64,000 nt of DNA from Lysinibacillus piscis (GCF_026012395.1 NZ_BRZA01000002.1:620001-684000), one strand, 5' to 3'; positions 1 through 8,811 are shown, numbered from the stretch's first letter. Numbers and translations are program-made. Notes: generated from the letters alone by a model not told the origin.

Positions 1-458
1 AAGTGACATTTTATATTTCAACGAATGTCGGCGAACCACCGAAATCTTTGCCTAAAATTGCATCTGGCGGGGAATTATCACGAATGATGTTAGCATTAAA
101 AACGATTTTCTCAACATCTAATGGTATTACATCCATTATTTTTGATGAGGTGGATACAGGTGTCAGTGGTCGTGTTGCACAGGCGATTGCTGAAAAAATT
201 GCAGCTATTTCCATGAATTCGCAAGTGCTGTGTATTTCGCATTTACCGCAAGTTGCAGCGATGGCCGACCATCATTACTTTATTAAAAAAGAGGTCGAAC
301 ATGATCGCACATTTACTTCTTTACAAGAAATTGATACAAATGCACGTATCGAAGAAGTAAGTCGCATGATGTCAGGTGCAGAAATTACGGAGTTAACATT
401 GCAGCACGCGACAGAGTTATTAAATATGGCGAATGCACGCAAAATGCAAATGAGATAA
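1..458 (+). CDS. recN: DNA repair protein RecN, C-terminal part (5' truncated by window)
   Basis: RecN is an SMC-like ATPase acting early in recombinational repair of DNA double-strand breaks. Only about the last 151 residues are in the window; the true start lies upstream, and the GTG at position 3 is an internal codon. Visible motifs are the ABC signature SGGELSRMMLA, the Walker B strand IIFDEVDTGVSG and the switch-His segment CISHLPQVAAMA, in the order expected for the C-terminal half of the ATPase head. The position directly upstream of spoIVB and spo0A is the standard Bacillales arrangement. A strong hairpin with a T-run follows the stop codon. Confidence 0.96.
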   Translation, partial: VTFYISTNVGEPPKSLPKIASGGELSRMMLALKTIFSTSNGITSIIFDEVDTGVSGRVAQAIAEKIAAISMNSQVLCISHLPQVAAMADHHYFIKKEVEHDRTFTSLQEIDTNARIEEVSRMMSGAEITELTLQHATELLNMANARKMQMR

Positions 459-464
459 GCATGA

Positions 465-499
465 ACCTAGAAACCGTTTGGGTGGTTTCTAGGTTTTTT
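465..499 (+). terminator. Rho-independent terminator after recN
   Basis: The perfect 11-bp inverted repeat ACCTAGAAACC / GGTTTCTAGGT has an 8-nt spacer and is followed directly by six T residues. It lies 7 nt after the recN stop codon. Confidence 0.9.
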
Positions 500-581
500 G
501 CATTTTGCGCAAATATTTACCGCTTATAAGAATGACGCAACAACACATAGTAAAAGGACAATAAAGAAAAGGAGGTGTCAT

Positions 582-1565
582 ATGAATCGTCGTTGGTATC
601 AATGTGTTTTCTGTGCGAAAGCGAAGCGACAGCGACAATTTGTCATATTGCCTATGCTCATCATGTTGTTGTGGATGCCTGCTCAAGCGTTTGCAGCCAA
701 AAAGCTAATACCGATGGGCGAAGCGATTGGCATTCAGCTACAGTTATCTCATGTTTTTGTTGCGCATGATGTCTTGTTAGCTTCAAATGAGTGGATGAAG
801 GGCGGTGCAGTTGTTGAAAAAATTAACGACACAGCTGTCAAAACACTAGCAGAAGCCAAACAAGCGATTGCACAAAAGGGACAGCAAACATGGACAATCA
901 ATAGTGAAGGAAAAGAAATGACAGTAAAATTACAGGCGCAAGAAGCGGAACATGTCATTTCTTTTTTGAAGGACGAAACAGATGGAGTAGGAACACTGAC
1001 ATACATTGATCCAGAGACAAAAAAATATGGTGCATTAGGACATCAAATTGTAGATGCCACATTACAACAAGCCCCAACATTTTTACGTGGCTCTATTTTT
1101 TTAGCCTCGATTCAACAAATTCGCAAAAGCACGCCTGGACAGCCTGGCTACAAAATATCCTCCATTGAAAAGCAACAAAGCCCTTTAGGAACTATTGATA
1201 AAAATACAGTTTACGGTATTTTTGGCCGTTGGGAAGATGGTTATCAACAAAGATTGCCACAAGCGATTGAAATTATGCATGAAAAAGATATAAAAATCGG
1301 CAAAGCAGAAATTTACACAGCGATAGAAGGTAAAAAAGTGGAACGCTTTGCGATTGATATTATAAAGGCTAGCAATGAGCGACTTGAATTTGTCATATCG
1401 GACGAAAAGCTAATTGAAAAAACAGGTGGTATTTTACAGGGGATGAGTGGCAGCCCTATCATTCAAGATGGGCGTTTTGTAGGCGCTGTTACGCATATGT
1501 TTGTGGAGGAGCCAAAAAAGGGTGCAGCCATTTCAGTAGCGGAAATGCTCAGAAAATCATCTTAA
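582..1565 (+). CDS. spoIVB: SpoIVB peptidase (sporulation signalling serine protease)
   Basis: SpoIVB is secreted from the forespore and cleaves SpoIVFA, which leads to pro-sigma-K processing in the mother cell. ATG 582 is chosen because GGAGGTGT sits 4-10 nt upstream; the frame is open further upstream but without a better start. Residues 1-39 form a signal/anchor (basic start, hydrophobic core, AFAAK). A reduced PDZ-like segment lies around residues 45-118. The S55 peptidase domain shows GALGH (His154), SDEKL (Asp274) and GMSGSPI (Ser291), corresponding to the His, Asp and Ser triad of the family. At 327 aa it is about 100 residues shorter than the B. subtilis protein, mostly in the N-terminal and PDZ part. 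It lies between recN and spo0A as in other Bacillales. Confidence 0.95.
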   Translation: MNRRWYQCVFCAKAKRQRQFVILPMLIMLLWMPAQAFAAKKLIPMGEAIGIQLQLSHVFVAHDVLLASNEWMKGGAVVEKINDTAVKTLAEAKQAIAQKGQQTWTINSEGKEMTVKLQAQEAEHVISFLKDETDGVGTLTYIDPETKKYGALGHQIVDATLQQAPTFLRGSIFLASIQQIRKSTPGQPGYKISSIEKQQSPLGTIDKNTVYGIFGRWEDGYQQRLPQAIEIMHEKDIKIGKAEIYTAIEGKKVERFAIDIIKASNERLEFVISDEKLIEKTGGILQGMSGSPIIQDGRFVGAVTHMFVEEPKKGAAISVAEMLRKSS

Positions 1566-1735
1566 CTATATGTGGAGCTTATCTTTCGGGATGGCTCCAT
1601 AAAAAGATGTGGTGTTTATTGTAGTTATTCACTACAATAGAAAAAAGAAGGGCTGTCCATATTTGAAAGCCTTTAGCATAATATGTCGATAAAAATAGAA
1701 AATATCGGACTACATACTCATTTTTGGAAATATAG

Positions 1736-1763
1736 AAGGTTTTCACTTTTAAAATGTCGAAAT
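1736..1763 (+). promoter_or_regulatory. Putative sigma-H promoter of spo0A overlapped by a 0A box
   Basis: AAGGTTTT (1736-1743), a 12-nt spacer and GTCGAAAT (1756-1763) resemble the sigma-H pattern AGGWWW / GAAT. The 0A-box core TGTCGAA occupies 1755-1761, so it overlaps the -10 element. A second near-match, TGTCGAT, lies at 1684-1690. In B. subtilis spo0A has a sigma-H promoter with Spo0A-binding boxes; assignment here is by motif and position only. Confidence 0.45.
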
Positions 1764-1846
1764 TTTTAGAGTGCGTCAAAAACAATATTTCGATGGAATA
1801 CTCGCTTTGCTAAAAGGCAATGCACTGTGTAGAAGGAGGAACTAAA

Positions 1847-2638
1847 ATGTCAAAAATTAAAGTAGCGATTGCGGATGATAATCGTGAATTATTAAATGCA
1901 ATGGAGCAATATTTCCAAGGGCATTCGGAAATTGAAATTATCGCCACAGCTCCTAATGGAAAAGTGTGTCTACAAATGTTGGAGGAAGTAACACCAGATA
2001 TTTTACTATTAGATATCATTATGCCGCATTTGGATGGGTTAGCGGTATTACAAGCTATCCATCAAAATGAACGCTTGTCCACAATACAAGTCATTATGTT
2101 AACGGCTTTCGGTCAAGAAGATGTGATGAAACAAGCTGTTGAGTATGGTGCATCGTATTTCATGCTAAAACCATTTGAATTCGATCAATTGGTACAGAAA
2201 ATTTTAACGTGTGCAGGGCAAAAACCAGCACTACCTAAAAAATCAAGTGTATTACAGACAGCAGCACCACAAAAATTAAATCAACATCAATTGGATAGTA
2301 CGATTACAGCCATTATTAAAGAGATTGGTGTACCTGCTCATATTAAAGGATACTCCTATTTACGTGAAGCGATTCAAATGGTGTATGAGGATGTTGAACT
2401 TTTAGGCTCTGTCACAAAGATTTTATATCCAGAGATAGCAAAAAAATTCAACACCACTTCCTCACGTGTGGAGCGAGCGATTCGCCATGCCATTGAGGTC
2501 GCATGGAATCGTGGGAACTATGAATCTATTTCATCAATGTTTGGCTATACAGTACATCACCTAAAATCAAAACCAACCAATTCAGAATTCATTGCCATGA
2601 TTGCGGATAAAATTCGTATTGATATGATGGCGAGCTAG
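1847..2638 (+). CDS. spo0A: Sporulation master regulator Spo0A
   Basis: Spo0A is the phosphorelay response regulator and transcription factor that starts sporulation. The N-terminal receiver (about residues 1-120) has the acidic pair Asp10/Asp11, phospho-acceptor Asp56 in LLLDIIMP, the Thr of MLTAFG and the Lys of MLKPF. A variable linker follows. The C-terminal DNA-binding domain (about 145-263) contains [14 protein letters not shown] and the recognition-helix segment [16 protein letters not shown], diagnostic of Spo0A. Length is 263 aa, against about 267 in B. subtilis. ATG 1847 is preferred over the in-frame upstream ATG 1820 because AGAAGGAGGA (1831-1840) is ideally spaced for it. Confidence 0.97.
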   Translation: MSKIKVAIADDNRELLNAMEQYFQGHSEIEIIATAPNGKVCLQMLEEVTPDILLLDIIMPHLDGLAVLQAIHQNERLSTIQVIMLTAFGQEDVMKQAVEYGASYFMLKPFEFDQLVQKILTCAGQKPALPKKSSVLQTAAPQKLNQHQLDSTITAIIKEIGVPAHIKGYSYLREAIQMVYEDVELLGSVTKILYPEIAKKFNTTSSRVERAIRHAIEVAWNRGNYESISSMFGYTVHHLKSKPTNSEFIAMIADKIRIDMMAS

Positions 2639-2782
2639 GAGTAATGAAGCGTTGATGTGTATGGGTTTGAGTGAATTTGAAGTAGTCTGACCGCAAAATA
2701 TTTAAGCGATAAACTACTAAAAGTATACAATGAACTTTATTTGTTTCATTTATACTTAGTTAAGTATTTATTTTAAACATGA

Positions 2783-2833
2783 AACACTTCCAATTTACAA
2801 GTATTCTTCTTGTAGATTGGAGGTGTTCTTTTG
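2783..2833 (+). terminator. Long hairpin, probable spo0A terminator
   Basis: A 19-bp stem (AACACTTCCAATTTACAAG / CTTGTAGATTGGAGGTGTT, two G-U pairs) with a 7-nt loop is followed by CTTTTGTTG. It is about 145 nt past the spo0A stop, and no intact gene intervenes. Confidence 0.7.
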
Positions 2834-2842
2834 TTGTTTGAA

Positions 2843-2935
2843 ATGGTATTAGTAGTGGTGACCAGATTGAGGTATCACACATTTGAGCAAGTAATAGTGG
2901 GAACAGCATGTAGAATGCTAAATACCATCGAGTGA
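2843..2935 (+). pseudogene. Possible remnant of a PAP2-type phosphatase
   Basis: A 30-codon frame reads LRYHTFEQVIVGTA near its middle. This resembles the C-terminal histidine motif of PAP2/dolichyldiphosphatase-like enzymes (SR..L.YHT..QV..G). The usual spacing between the conserved Arg and His is shorter here, and nothing of the rest of the family is visible on either side, so at best this is a decayed fragment. The match is by eye and weak. The same DNA carries a 60-aa minus-strand frame that looks like a shadow. Confidence 0.25.
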
Positions 2936-3044
2936 AACGCATGATGGCATATACACCTTATTAATGTGCGCTATTGCAAATATAGCGATGATGTGGCTAG
3001 AATAAAGAAGTGTAAAAAATAGATAAATTGATAAAAATAAACAA

Positions 3045-3440
3045 TCAAGGTGCTACCAATTCAACCTTAATTCTATCGGGGTCTTCAAAATAAACAGCGT
3101 AATGCTTTTCTCCACCTGCAAAGGGATGCTTATCAGTATAAAGAATTTTAATACCTTTGAGTTCTAACTTTTTTGTCATATCGTCTACTTGCTGACGAGA
3201 AATTGCGTGGAATGCCAGATGGTTTAGACCTACACGACATCTATGATAAGGTATGTCCATAAACCGTTCTTCCGTTTGTACAAAAACGATATATGTCTTT
3301 CCTATTTTCCAACTATGACCACCTTCCCACGATTGAAAAGGCTGATATCCTAATTCCTCTAAAAACCAACTCCAAAATTTAATTGAGCTTTTTAAATCGG
3401 AAACATATATTTCAATATGATGAATAAGTCCTTGTGGCAA
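3045..3440 (-). CDS. VOC (glyoxalase/bleomycin-resistance fold) family protein
   Basis: A 131-aa single-domain protein with two beta-alpha-beta-beta-beta halves. Possible metal-binding positions are His in LIHHIEIYVSD near the N-terminus, His in GLNHLAFHA mid-protein and Glu in the C-terminal segment DRIKVELVAP. VOC proteins include lyases, dioxygenases and antibiotic-binding proteins; the substrate cannot be told from sequence. Start is TTG at 3440, supported by AAGGAGGT 7 nt upstream with no nearby ATG. It is transcribed opposite to its neighbours and alone, from a plausible sigma-A promoter just upstream. It sits in a region of remnants, so it may be an accessory acquisition. Confidence 0.85.
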   Translation of the reverse strand: MPQGLIHHIEIYVSDLKSSIKFWSWFLEELGYQPFQSWEGGHSWKIGKTYIVFVQTEERFMDIPYHRCRVGLNHLAFHAISRQQVDDMTKKLELKGIKILYTDKHPFAGGEKHYAVYFEDPDRIKVELVAP

Positions 3441-3472
3441 TGGATGACCTCCTTTTCTAAGTTATATTAATT

Positions 3473-3500
3473 ATTTTATCAGATAGTTTTTTAGTTACAA
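3473..3500 (-). promoter_or_regulatory. Putative sigma-A promoter of the VOC gene
   Basis: On the minus strand, TTGTAA (3500-3495) is separated by 16 nt from TAAAAT (3478-3473), about 33 nt before the TTG start codon. Confidence 0.4.
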
Positions 3501-3677
3501 TTTTAATATATTGACAAATTAAATTGGTAATACAGGAGCATGGAAGCAAAATGTATAATCATAAGCATGCCTTAAAGTGGAGGAGTTTTATGCCTATATA
3601 TTACTAACTTTATTATCACTGTTAAATATGTTTCTTTATTTGGAATATATCTTCCTATATTTAAGCTTCAATCATTT

Positions 3678-3705
3678 TTGAGAACGAATAGAAGAATGCT
3701 ATAAT
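3678..3705 (+). promoter_or_regulatory. Putative sigma-A promoter of the GNAT gene
   Basis: TTGAGA (3678-3683), a 16-nt spacer and a perfect TATAAT (3700-3705) lie about 130 nt before the acetyltransferase start. The rest of the 3441-3836 stretch is AT-rich. It contains only very short frames, for example 12 codons at about 3750, and I see no intact gene there. Confidence 0.5.
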
Positions 3706-3836
3706 TTAATCTTGATATCAAACAGTTCATTTCTTTAAGGACGTTCTTATGCTAAAAAAACAAGGAGAGTTGTTGCCATTAAGATAACCTATTCGTAAAT
3801 TGTTTACTTAATTTATATGATAGGGGTGTTGGAACG

Positions 3837-4346
3837 ATGGAATTACATACAGATAGACTAAGAATAATTCCTTTAAATGCAGAAAATTTATCATTATTAA
3901 TCGCTAATCAAAAAGAATTAACATCAAAATTATCCTTACATGAAACAGATATTTTGCTTGATGTAGAGATCCAATCAGCCATGAAAGTAAGACTTGCTAA
4001 ATTGTTGGAGGATGAACAAAACTTTGTGTGGTATACCAATTGGATAATCGTCTTGAAATCTCAAAATTGTATAATTGGTGGGATTATGTTAAAAGGTCGT
4101 CCGAACAACAATGGTGAGGTGATTATTGGATATTATACATTTCCTACATATCAAGGAAATGGTTATATGACAGAAACTATTTTGACGATGAAAAAGTGGT
4201 TGTTAAGTCAATTAGATGTTAAGTATGTAATAGCTGATACGGAAAGGGACAATATCGCATCACATAGAGTGCTAGAAAAAGCTGGGGCAATCATGTATAA
4301 AGAAACGAAAGAATTATTGTTTTGGCGTTTCTCTCAATCCATATAA
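3837..4346 (+). CDS. GNAT family N-acetyltransferase (RimJ/RimL type)
   Basis: A 169-aa protein with the acetyltransferase_3 layout: N-terminal TDRLRIIPL, a central beta-sheet with IIGGIMLKG, then EVIIGYYTFPTYQGNGYMTE, which corresponds to the acetyl-CoA-binding Q/RxxGxG/A loop (here QGNGY). The C-terminal ADTERDNIASHRVLEKAGA is the classic Asn/His-rich motif of this subfamily. It probably transfers acetyl from acetyl-CoA to a protein N-terminus or small amine; the substrate is unknown. ATG 3837 follows a GGGGTG element by 8 nt. Monocistronic, with its own predicted promoter. Confidence 0.85.
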   Translation: MELHTDRLRIIPLNAENLSLLIANQKELTSKLSLHETDILLDVEIQSAMKVRLAKLLEDEQNFVWYTNWIIVLKSQNCIIGGIMLKGRPNNNGEVIIGYYTFPTYQGNGYMTETILTMKKWLLSQLDVKYVIADTERDNIASHRVLEKAGAIMYKETKELLFWRFSQSI

Positions 4347-4760
4347 TGTGATTGTACTATGACTAGGGGCACCGTGGTTTATCGGTTGCATTACGATAAA
4401 TCAGAGTGCTCCAATAGAATAAAATAGGATGGTATTAAAGTGAAATAATCCATCCAACGATAGTATAGTTCTAAAGGCTTGATTAATTGAATGGAATCGT
4501 TGTGGAGGTTGCTAAGTTAATTGATATGCTGAAGTATATACATACAATTTGGTGTAGTATAGGTAGCTCATTTATGTTCATAAAGGTATTTAAAGGTAAA
4601 TATGTGGTTATTTTTACATATTATTTATTATAAAAATAAAATTTCATTATTTTTTATGCGTATAAAGTAAGGATATTTTCTTTACTAGTAGTGACAATTG
4701 TCTCTAAACAAATAGCAGGAGATTGTATATACTTACAGATAGAGGGAAGGAGGAGGTAAT
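4347..4760. other. Gene-free AT-rich spacer with a hairpin
   Basis: No coding frame is supportable here. A hairpin built on GGTTTATCG / CGATAAATC, extended imperfectly by GGGGCAC / GTGCTCC (about 4367-4412), follows the GNAT gene but lacks a T-run. A small near-palindrome, AGTAAGG..CTTTACT (4668-4688), lies about 75 nt before the DUF342 gene. I see no clear promoter. Confidence 0.4.
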
Positions 4761-6332
4761 GTGATTCTAGTTCGGAATGATTATTTAGAATTATCTGAAG
4801 AGAATGGAAATGTATATATACGTACATTGAATACAGGCTTCTCATTAAAAGATTTCGATACGATTTTGCGCAATTATCCACGACTTAAATTATCCAACTT
4901 TTCAAAATTAAAAAATGTTTTAGCGACTGTTAGTGAGCTGCCCGTTGAAATAGGACGCTGGCTTCCAAATGTAGATTTGGAAATAGCACGTGATAAAATG
5001 TCGGCTTCTATCTTTGTTTATGAGACACCTCAGTATATGAAGGAAAATCAGGAAAGCTTAGTACAGCAAATTTTAGAGGTGCTTGAAGAACAAGGGGTGG
5101 TTCATGGTGTTTTTGACATAGACCTTACAAAAATAGAGCCTGGAAAAGCATTTTTAATCGCTGAAGGTACGCCACCAGTGGCAGGAAAAGATGCACAAAT
5201 TACATATTTACCTAAGCCTGAAAGAAAGCCTGTTATACGTGAAGACGGTAAGGCAGACTACTATGATATGAATTTTATTTCAGAAATTTCAGAAGGTTCA
5301 TGGCTTGGTGAAAAGATTCCGGCGACAGTTGGTGAATCGGGGAAAAATGTATTAGGTGACATAATTACAGCAACGCCAGGACGTGATTTACCAATACAAT
5401 ATGATAAAAAATCAGCCTACGAAGTAGAGGAAGATGGCAAAATTGTTATTCGCTCTAAAATCGCAGGTGTATTAGATGATGTCAAAGGTATGATTGGTGT
5501 TAATCGTCATTTACCGATTAATGGTGATGTTGGTGTGGAAACAGGTAACTTGGAGTTTAACGGCTCATTAAGTATTAAGGGAACTGTTACAACAGGCTAT
5601 ACAGTTATTGCAACAGGTGATATTTCAATCGAAGGCATAGAGGGCGTAAGTGGTGCGAAGCTTATTAAATCGATTGAAGGCGATATTTATATTCGAGGCG
5701 GTATTTTTGGTCTTGGCTCTACACAGGTTGAAGCGGGTGGAAATATTTTTGTAAAGCATGTGAATGAGGCTAATTTAACGGCAAATAATAGCATTCATAT
5801 TGGTTTTTATGCACTTGGTTCACAATTATCGGCGGAATCTATTTTTGTAGATGAGCGCAAAGGAAAAATTATTGGTGGACGTGCGATAGCAAGAGATACT
5901 ATTGTCACTGCTATTTCTGGCAATCGTTTAGAACGAAGAACGGATTTGATTATTGAAAGCGTCAACAAGCAGGAAAATTATGCGGCTATGCAGACGAAAG
6001 CGACAAAGCTCAAAGATTTACAAACACAAATCACAGAATATGAATCAAAAATCAAAAGTATACTGCCTATTTTGAACCAATTGACAGATGAACAAAAGGC
6101 TTCATTTGAACAAGTGAAGCAGACGCTATCCATGTTGAAGGCAGAGGCGACTGAGGTGGATCATGAAGTGAAACAAATTATGGATGAGCTTAGACGAACA
6201 GGTAAAGCAGAAATTGTTGTGACGAAAGAGGCGTATCCAGGTACGCATATTCAAATTGGCAAAAAATCCTCCTTATTAACAAAAATGACAAATGGGAAAT
6301 TTTTGCTGGAGTTTGGTGAGTTAAATGTCTAG
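4761..6332 (+). CDS. DUF342 / FapA family polymer-binding-like protein
   Basis: A 523-aa protein. The middle (about residues 115-400) shows the DUF342 beta-helix pattern with repeated short beta strands and glycines, for example INGDVGVETGNLEFNGSLSI and GGNIFVKHVNEANLTA. A predicted coiled coil follows (about residues 400-480), then a short C-terminal beta segment with THIQIGKKS. The family is called FapA ('flagellar assembly protein A'), but the molecular function is poorly defined. GTG 4761 is preceded by GGAAGGAGGAGGT. The last codons overlap the next gene by 8 bp, so the two are co-translated. No flagellar gene is nearby, so a flagellar role is not supported by context. Confidence 0.85.
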   Translation: MILVRNDYLELSEENGNVYIRTLNTGFSLKDFDTILRNYPRLKLSNFSKLKNVLATVSELPVEIGRWLPNVDLEIARDKMSASIFVYETPQYMKENQESLVQQILEVLEEQGVVHGVFDIDLTKIEPGKAFLIAEGTPPVAGKDAQITYLPKPERKPVIREDGKADYYDMNFISEISEGSWLGEKIPATVGESGKNVLGDIITATPGRDLPIQYDKKSAYEVEEDGKIVIRSKIAGVLDDVKGMIGVNRHLPINGDVGVETGNLEFNGSLSIKGTVTTGYTVIATGDISIEGIEGVSGAKLIKSIEGDIYIRGGIFGLGSTQVEAGGNIFVKHVNEANLTANNSIHIGFYALGSQLSAESIFVDERKGKIIGGRAIARDTIVTAISGNRLERRTDLIIESVNKQENYAAMQTKATKLKDLQTQITEYESKIKSILPILNQLTDEQKASFEQVKQTLSMLKAEATEVDHEVKQIMDELRRTGKAEIVVTKEAYPGTHIQIGKKSSLLTKMTNGKFLLEFGELNV

Positions 6333-7053
6333 TGTAGCACGTCTTCCTGTATATGCGCATCGTGGTGCATCTGCTAGGGCATTAGAAAATACATGGCAGG
6401 CATTCGAAAAAGCACTAGCATTAGGTGCAGATGGTATCGAATTAGATGTGCAATTATCAAAAGAGGGCATTCCTGTCATTTATCATGATTTACAGTTGAA
6501 AAGATTGACGGGCAAGCATAAAGCAATTAATGAATGTACAGTAAAGGAACTTCAAAAATATAAGTTAGGAAAATCATGGAGAAGGCTCTTCTCAAAATAT
6601 ACAATGCCAACATTCCATGATGTTGTCGTATGGGCAAATGAACGACAAATGCCACTTAACATTGAATTAAAGTCAACGTTACTGGATAATCATGATGCGC
6701 TTTATGCAATGCTAGAGGGATTAGTGTTGCCGAAGGGTAGCCATTTTTCATCTTTTCATTATGAATTGTTAGAAATGGTGAAATGGAAGACAGATTATGA
6801 AACAGCCCTCATTGCGACGAAGAAGCTACATTGGGATTTGTTGAGTGATTATGAGGCGATCGATACAGTTCATATGCACAAAAAATACTATAAAACCAGA
6901 TATTTAGAGGCATGCGTAGCAAGTAAAAAAGCATGTCGTTTTTATGCGGTTGATGGCAGTGAAATTTTTTTAACGAATCCACATCCTGCGGTGAAAGGCT
7001 GGATTACAGACTATCCTGATTATGTTTTATCACAGCAAATAAAAAATGAGTAA
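6325..7053 (+). CDS. Glycerophosphodiester phosphodiesterase (YqiK-like)
   Basis: A 242-aa cytosolic GDPD-family TIM-barrel protein hydrolysing glycerophosphodiesters to glycerol-3-phosphate and an alcohol. Catalytic and metal-binding elements are visible: HRG at residues 12-14, ENTWQAF, GIELDVQLSKEG with Glu and Asp, and YHD. The Glu/Lys of NIELKST lies mid-protein. No signal peptide, so it should act inside the cell, unlike secreted GlpQ. The start overlaps the end of the DUF342 gene. Its position next to a DUF2627 gene and upstream of bcd/bkd matches B. subtilis yqiK. Confidence 0.92.
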   Translation: MSSVARLPVYAHRGASARALENTWQAFEKALALGADGIELDVQLSKEGIPVIYHDLQLKRLTGKHKAINECTVKELQKYKLGKSWRRLFSKYTMPTFHDVVVWANERQMPLNIELKSTLLDNHDALYAMLEGLVLPKGSHFSSFHYELLEMVKWKTDYETALIATKKLHWDLLSDYEAIDTVHMHKKYYKTRYLEACVASKKACRFYAVDGSEIFLTNPHPAVKGWITDYPDYVLSQQIKNE

Positions 7054-7091
7054 TCCAATAGATGCCTATTGGATTACTCATTTTATTTTTT
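7042..7091. terminator. Bidirectional terminator between convergent genes
   Basis: A perfect stem GAGTAATCCAATAG / CTATTGGATTACTC with loop ATGC is flanked by an A-run on the left and a T-run on the right. It can therefore stop both the GDPD gene (plus) and the DUF2627 gene (minus). It contains the stop codons of both. Confidence 0.92.
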
Positions 7092-7319
7092 TTGGAAACG
7101 TGGTGCCACTTTTCCATTTTTTCGATCTCGATGAAGTAAAAATCCTGCAAAAAAACCAAAGCCGAGAACAAATAGAATAATTCCCACAACAAATTGTACC
7201 CATAAAAATGGGAAAGGTGAGATGAGTTTACCAAATAATGTATCACGCATAAATTTAATGCCACCTGCAGCCATTAAGCCAGGAATTAACATTACAATAA
7301 ATGCAGCTAGACGAGCCAT
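7083..7319 (-). CDS. DUF2627 family small membrane protein (YqzF-like)
   Basis: A 78-aa protein with two predicted transmembrane segments (about residues 4-24 and 38-64) and a basic C-terminal tail, typical of DUF2627. Function unknown. Its place beside the GDPD gene and before the bcd/bkd cluster is conserved in Bacillales. The start is supported by AGAAGGAGGG on the minus strand. It shares a bidirectional terminator with the GDPD gene. Confidence 0.85.
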   Translation of the reverse strand: MARLAAFIVMLIPGLMAAGGIKFMRDTLFGKLISPFPFLWVQFVVGIILFVLGFGFFAGFLLHRDRKNGKVAPRFQKK

Positions 7320-7467
7320 GCTAGTCCCTCCTTCTGCTTATTCTTAATTGTACTTGTCGAAAAAGGAATGTCAAGGTAGGGGAACTTTAAGCAAATTCAG
7401 CGCATCGCCAATCGGCATCGTTACTTTATGGACTGTCACAAAATAGTACATATCCAATATACGAAAG

Positions 7468-7482
7468 AATATTCGGAAAATT
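7468..7482. promoter_or_regulatory. CodY-like box upstream of bcd/bkd
   Basis: AATATTCGGAAAATT matches the CodY consensus AATTTTCWGAAAATT at 13 of 15 positions. It lies at the centre of a wider dyad, GAAAGAAT..ATTCTTTC (7463-7487), about 175 nt before bcd. CodY represses branched-chain amino acid catabolism in B. subtilis, so the position makes sense. The intergenic region (7320-7654) also has a weak sigma-A-like pair, TTGCGA (7512) / TATTGT (7535). No sigma-54 -24/-12 element was seen, unlike the sigma-L-dependent bkd promoter of B. subtilis. Confidence 0.55.
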
Positions 7483-7654
7483 CTTTCTTAGTAGAGAAAG
7501 AATAATAATAGTTGCGAAATTGTGAATTTGTCAGTATTGTAAAATTAAATGGAATAATATTATCCATTACTAAGTAATAAAAGCGTTGAGTTTATCATTC
7601 TAAGTGGACTGTACGTTTGGGGATGTACTTTCCAAAATAAAGGGGCGAATTTTC

Positions 7655-8749
7655 ATGGAAATCTTCAAGTATATGGAGAAATATGATTATGAACAATTAG
7701 TATTTTGTCAAGACGAGGCATCAGGCTTAAAAGCGATTATTGCGATTCATGACACAACACTTGGGCCAGCATTAGGCGGCGCACGTATGTGGACATACGC
7801 AACAGAAGAAAATGCAATTGAAGATGCACTACGTTTAGCACGAGGAATGACTTATAAAAATGCAGTAGCTGGTTTAAACCTTGGTGGTGGAAAAACGGTT
7901 ATTATTGGGGATCCGTTTAAAGATAAGAATGAAGAAATGTTCCGTGCATTAGGTCGTTTCATTCACGGACTGAACGGTCGTTATATCACGGCTGAAGATG
8001 TGGGAACAACAGTAACAGATATGGATTTAATTCATGAAGAAACAGATTATGTAACAGGTATTTCACCAGCGTTTGGTTCATCAGGTAACCCATCGCCAGT
8101 AACAGCTTACGGTGTTTATCGTGGAATGAAAGCGTCTGCAAAAGAAGCTTTTGGAACAGATTCATTAGAAGGCTTGAAAGTGGCTGTACAAGGTTTAGGA
8201 AATGTTGCCTACAAACTATGTGAGTATTTACATAATGAGGGTGCAAAGTTGATTGTGACAGATATTAACCAAGCGGCGATTGAGCGTGTGGTGAATGATT
8301 TTGGAGCAACAGCAGTAGCGCCAGATGAAATTTATGGACAAGATGTAGATATTTTTGCACCATGTGCATTAGGTGCTATTATTAATGATGATACAATTCC
8401 ACAATTGAAAGCAAAAGTGATTGCTGGTTGTGCGAATAACCAATTAAAAGATTCACGTCATGGTGATTTAATCCATGAAATGGGCATTGTCTATGCACCA
8501 GACTATGTGATTAACGCAGGCGGTGTTATTAACGTAGCGGATGAATTGTATGGCTATAATCGTGAACGTGCGATGAAGCGTGTAGATGGTATTTATGATA
8601 GCATCGAAAAAATCTTCGCTATTTCAAAACGTGATGGTATTCCAACATACTTAGCAGCAAATCGTTTAGCAGAAGAACGTATTGCACGTGTAGCAAAATC
8701 ACGTAGCCAATTCTTAAAAAATGAAAAAAATATTTTACACGGTCGTTAA
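7655..8749 (+). CDS. bcd: Leucine dehydrogenase
   Basis: NAD-dependent oxidative deamination of Leu, Ile and Val to the 2-oxo acids, the first step feeding the Bkd complex. The 364-aa protein begins [15 protein letters not shown]. It has [10 protein letters not shown] and catalytic Lys80 in [10 protein letters not shown], the dimerisation/NAD segments [13 protein letters not shown] (Rossmann GxGxxA-like) and [15 protein letters not shown] 7655 is chosen over the in-frame upstream ATG 7604 because it matches the family N-terminus and follows AAAGGGGCG. It is first in the cluster with lpdV and bkd; ptb, buk and bkdR, present around bcd in B. subtilis, are absent. Confidence 0.95.
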   Translation: MEIFKYMEKYDYEQLVFCQDEASGLKAIIAIHDTTLGPALGGARMWTYATEENAIEDALRLARGMTYKNAVAGLNLGGGKTVIIGDPFKDKNEEMFRALGRFIHGLNGRYITAEDVGTTVTDMDLIHEETDYVTGISPAFGSSGNPSPVTAYGVYRGMKASAKEAFGTDSLEGLKVAVQGLGNVAYKLCEYLHNEGAKLIVTDINQAAIERVVNDFGATAVAPDEIYGQDVDIFAPCALGAIINDDTIPQLKAKVIAGCANNQLKDSRHGDLIHEMGIVYAPDYVINAGGVINVADELYGYNRERAMKRVDGIYDSIEKIFAISKRDGIPTYLAANRLAEERIARVAKSRSQFLKNEKNILHGR

Positions 8750-8775
8750 GAGAAGTCGATTTATCGACTTCTCTT
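8748..8775 (+). terminator. Hairpin between bcd and lpdV, no T-run
   Basis: A perfect 12-bp stem AAGAGAAGTCGA / TCGACTTCTCTT with loop TTTA begins inside the bcd stop codon. It is followed by CAATTAAAA rather than a T-run. It may be a partial terminator or an mRNA stability/processing element setting the ratio of bcd to downstream genes. Confidence 0.55.
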
Positions 8776-8811
8776 CAATTAAAAAGTGCTTTCTCATAGG
8801 GAGGATTCAAC

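Noticed and set aside
1566-1610. Weak TGGAGC / GCTCCA hairpin after spoIVB
   Set aside because: Six base pairs with a long loop and no T-run; too weak to call a terminator.
2760-2942. 60-codon minus-strand frame after spo0A
   Set aside because: It includes the terminator hairpin, has no ribosome-binding site and no family resemblance.
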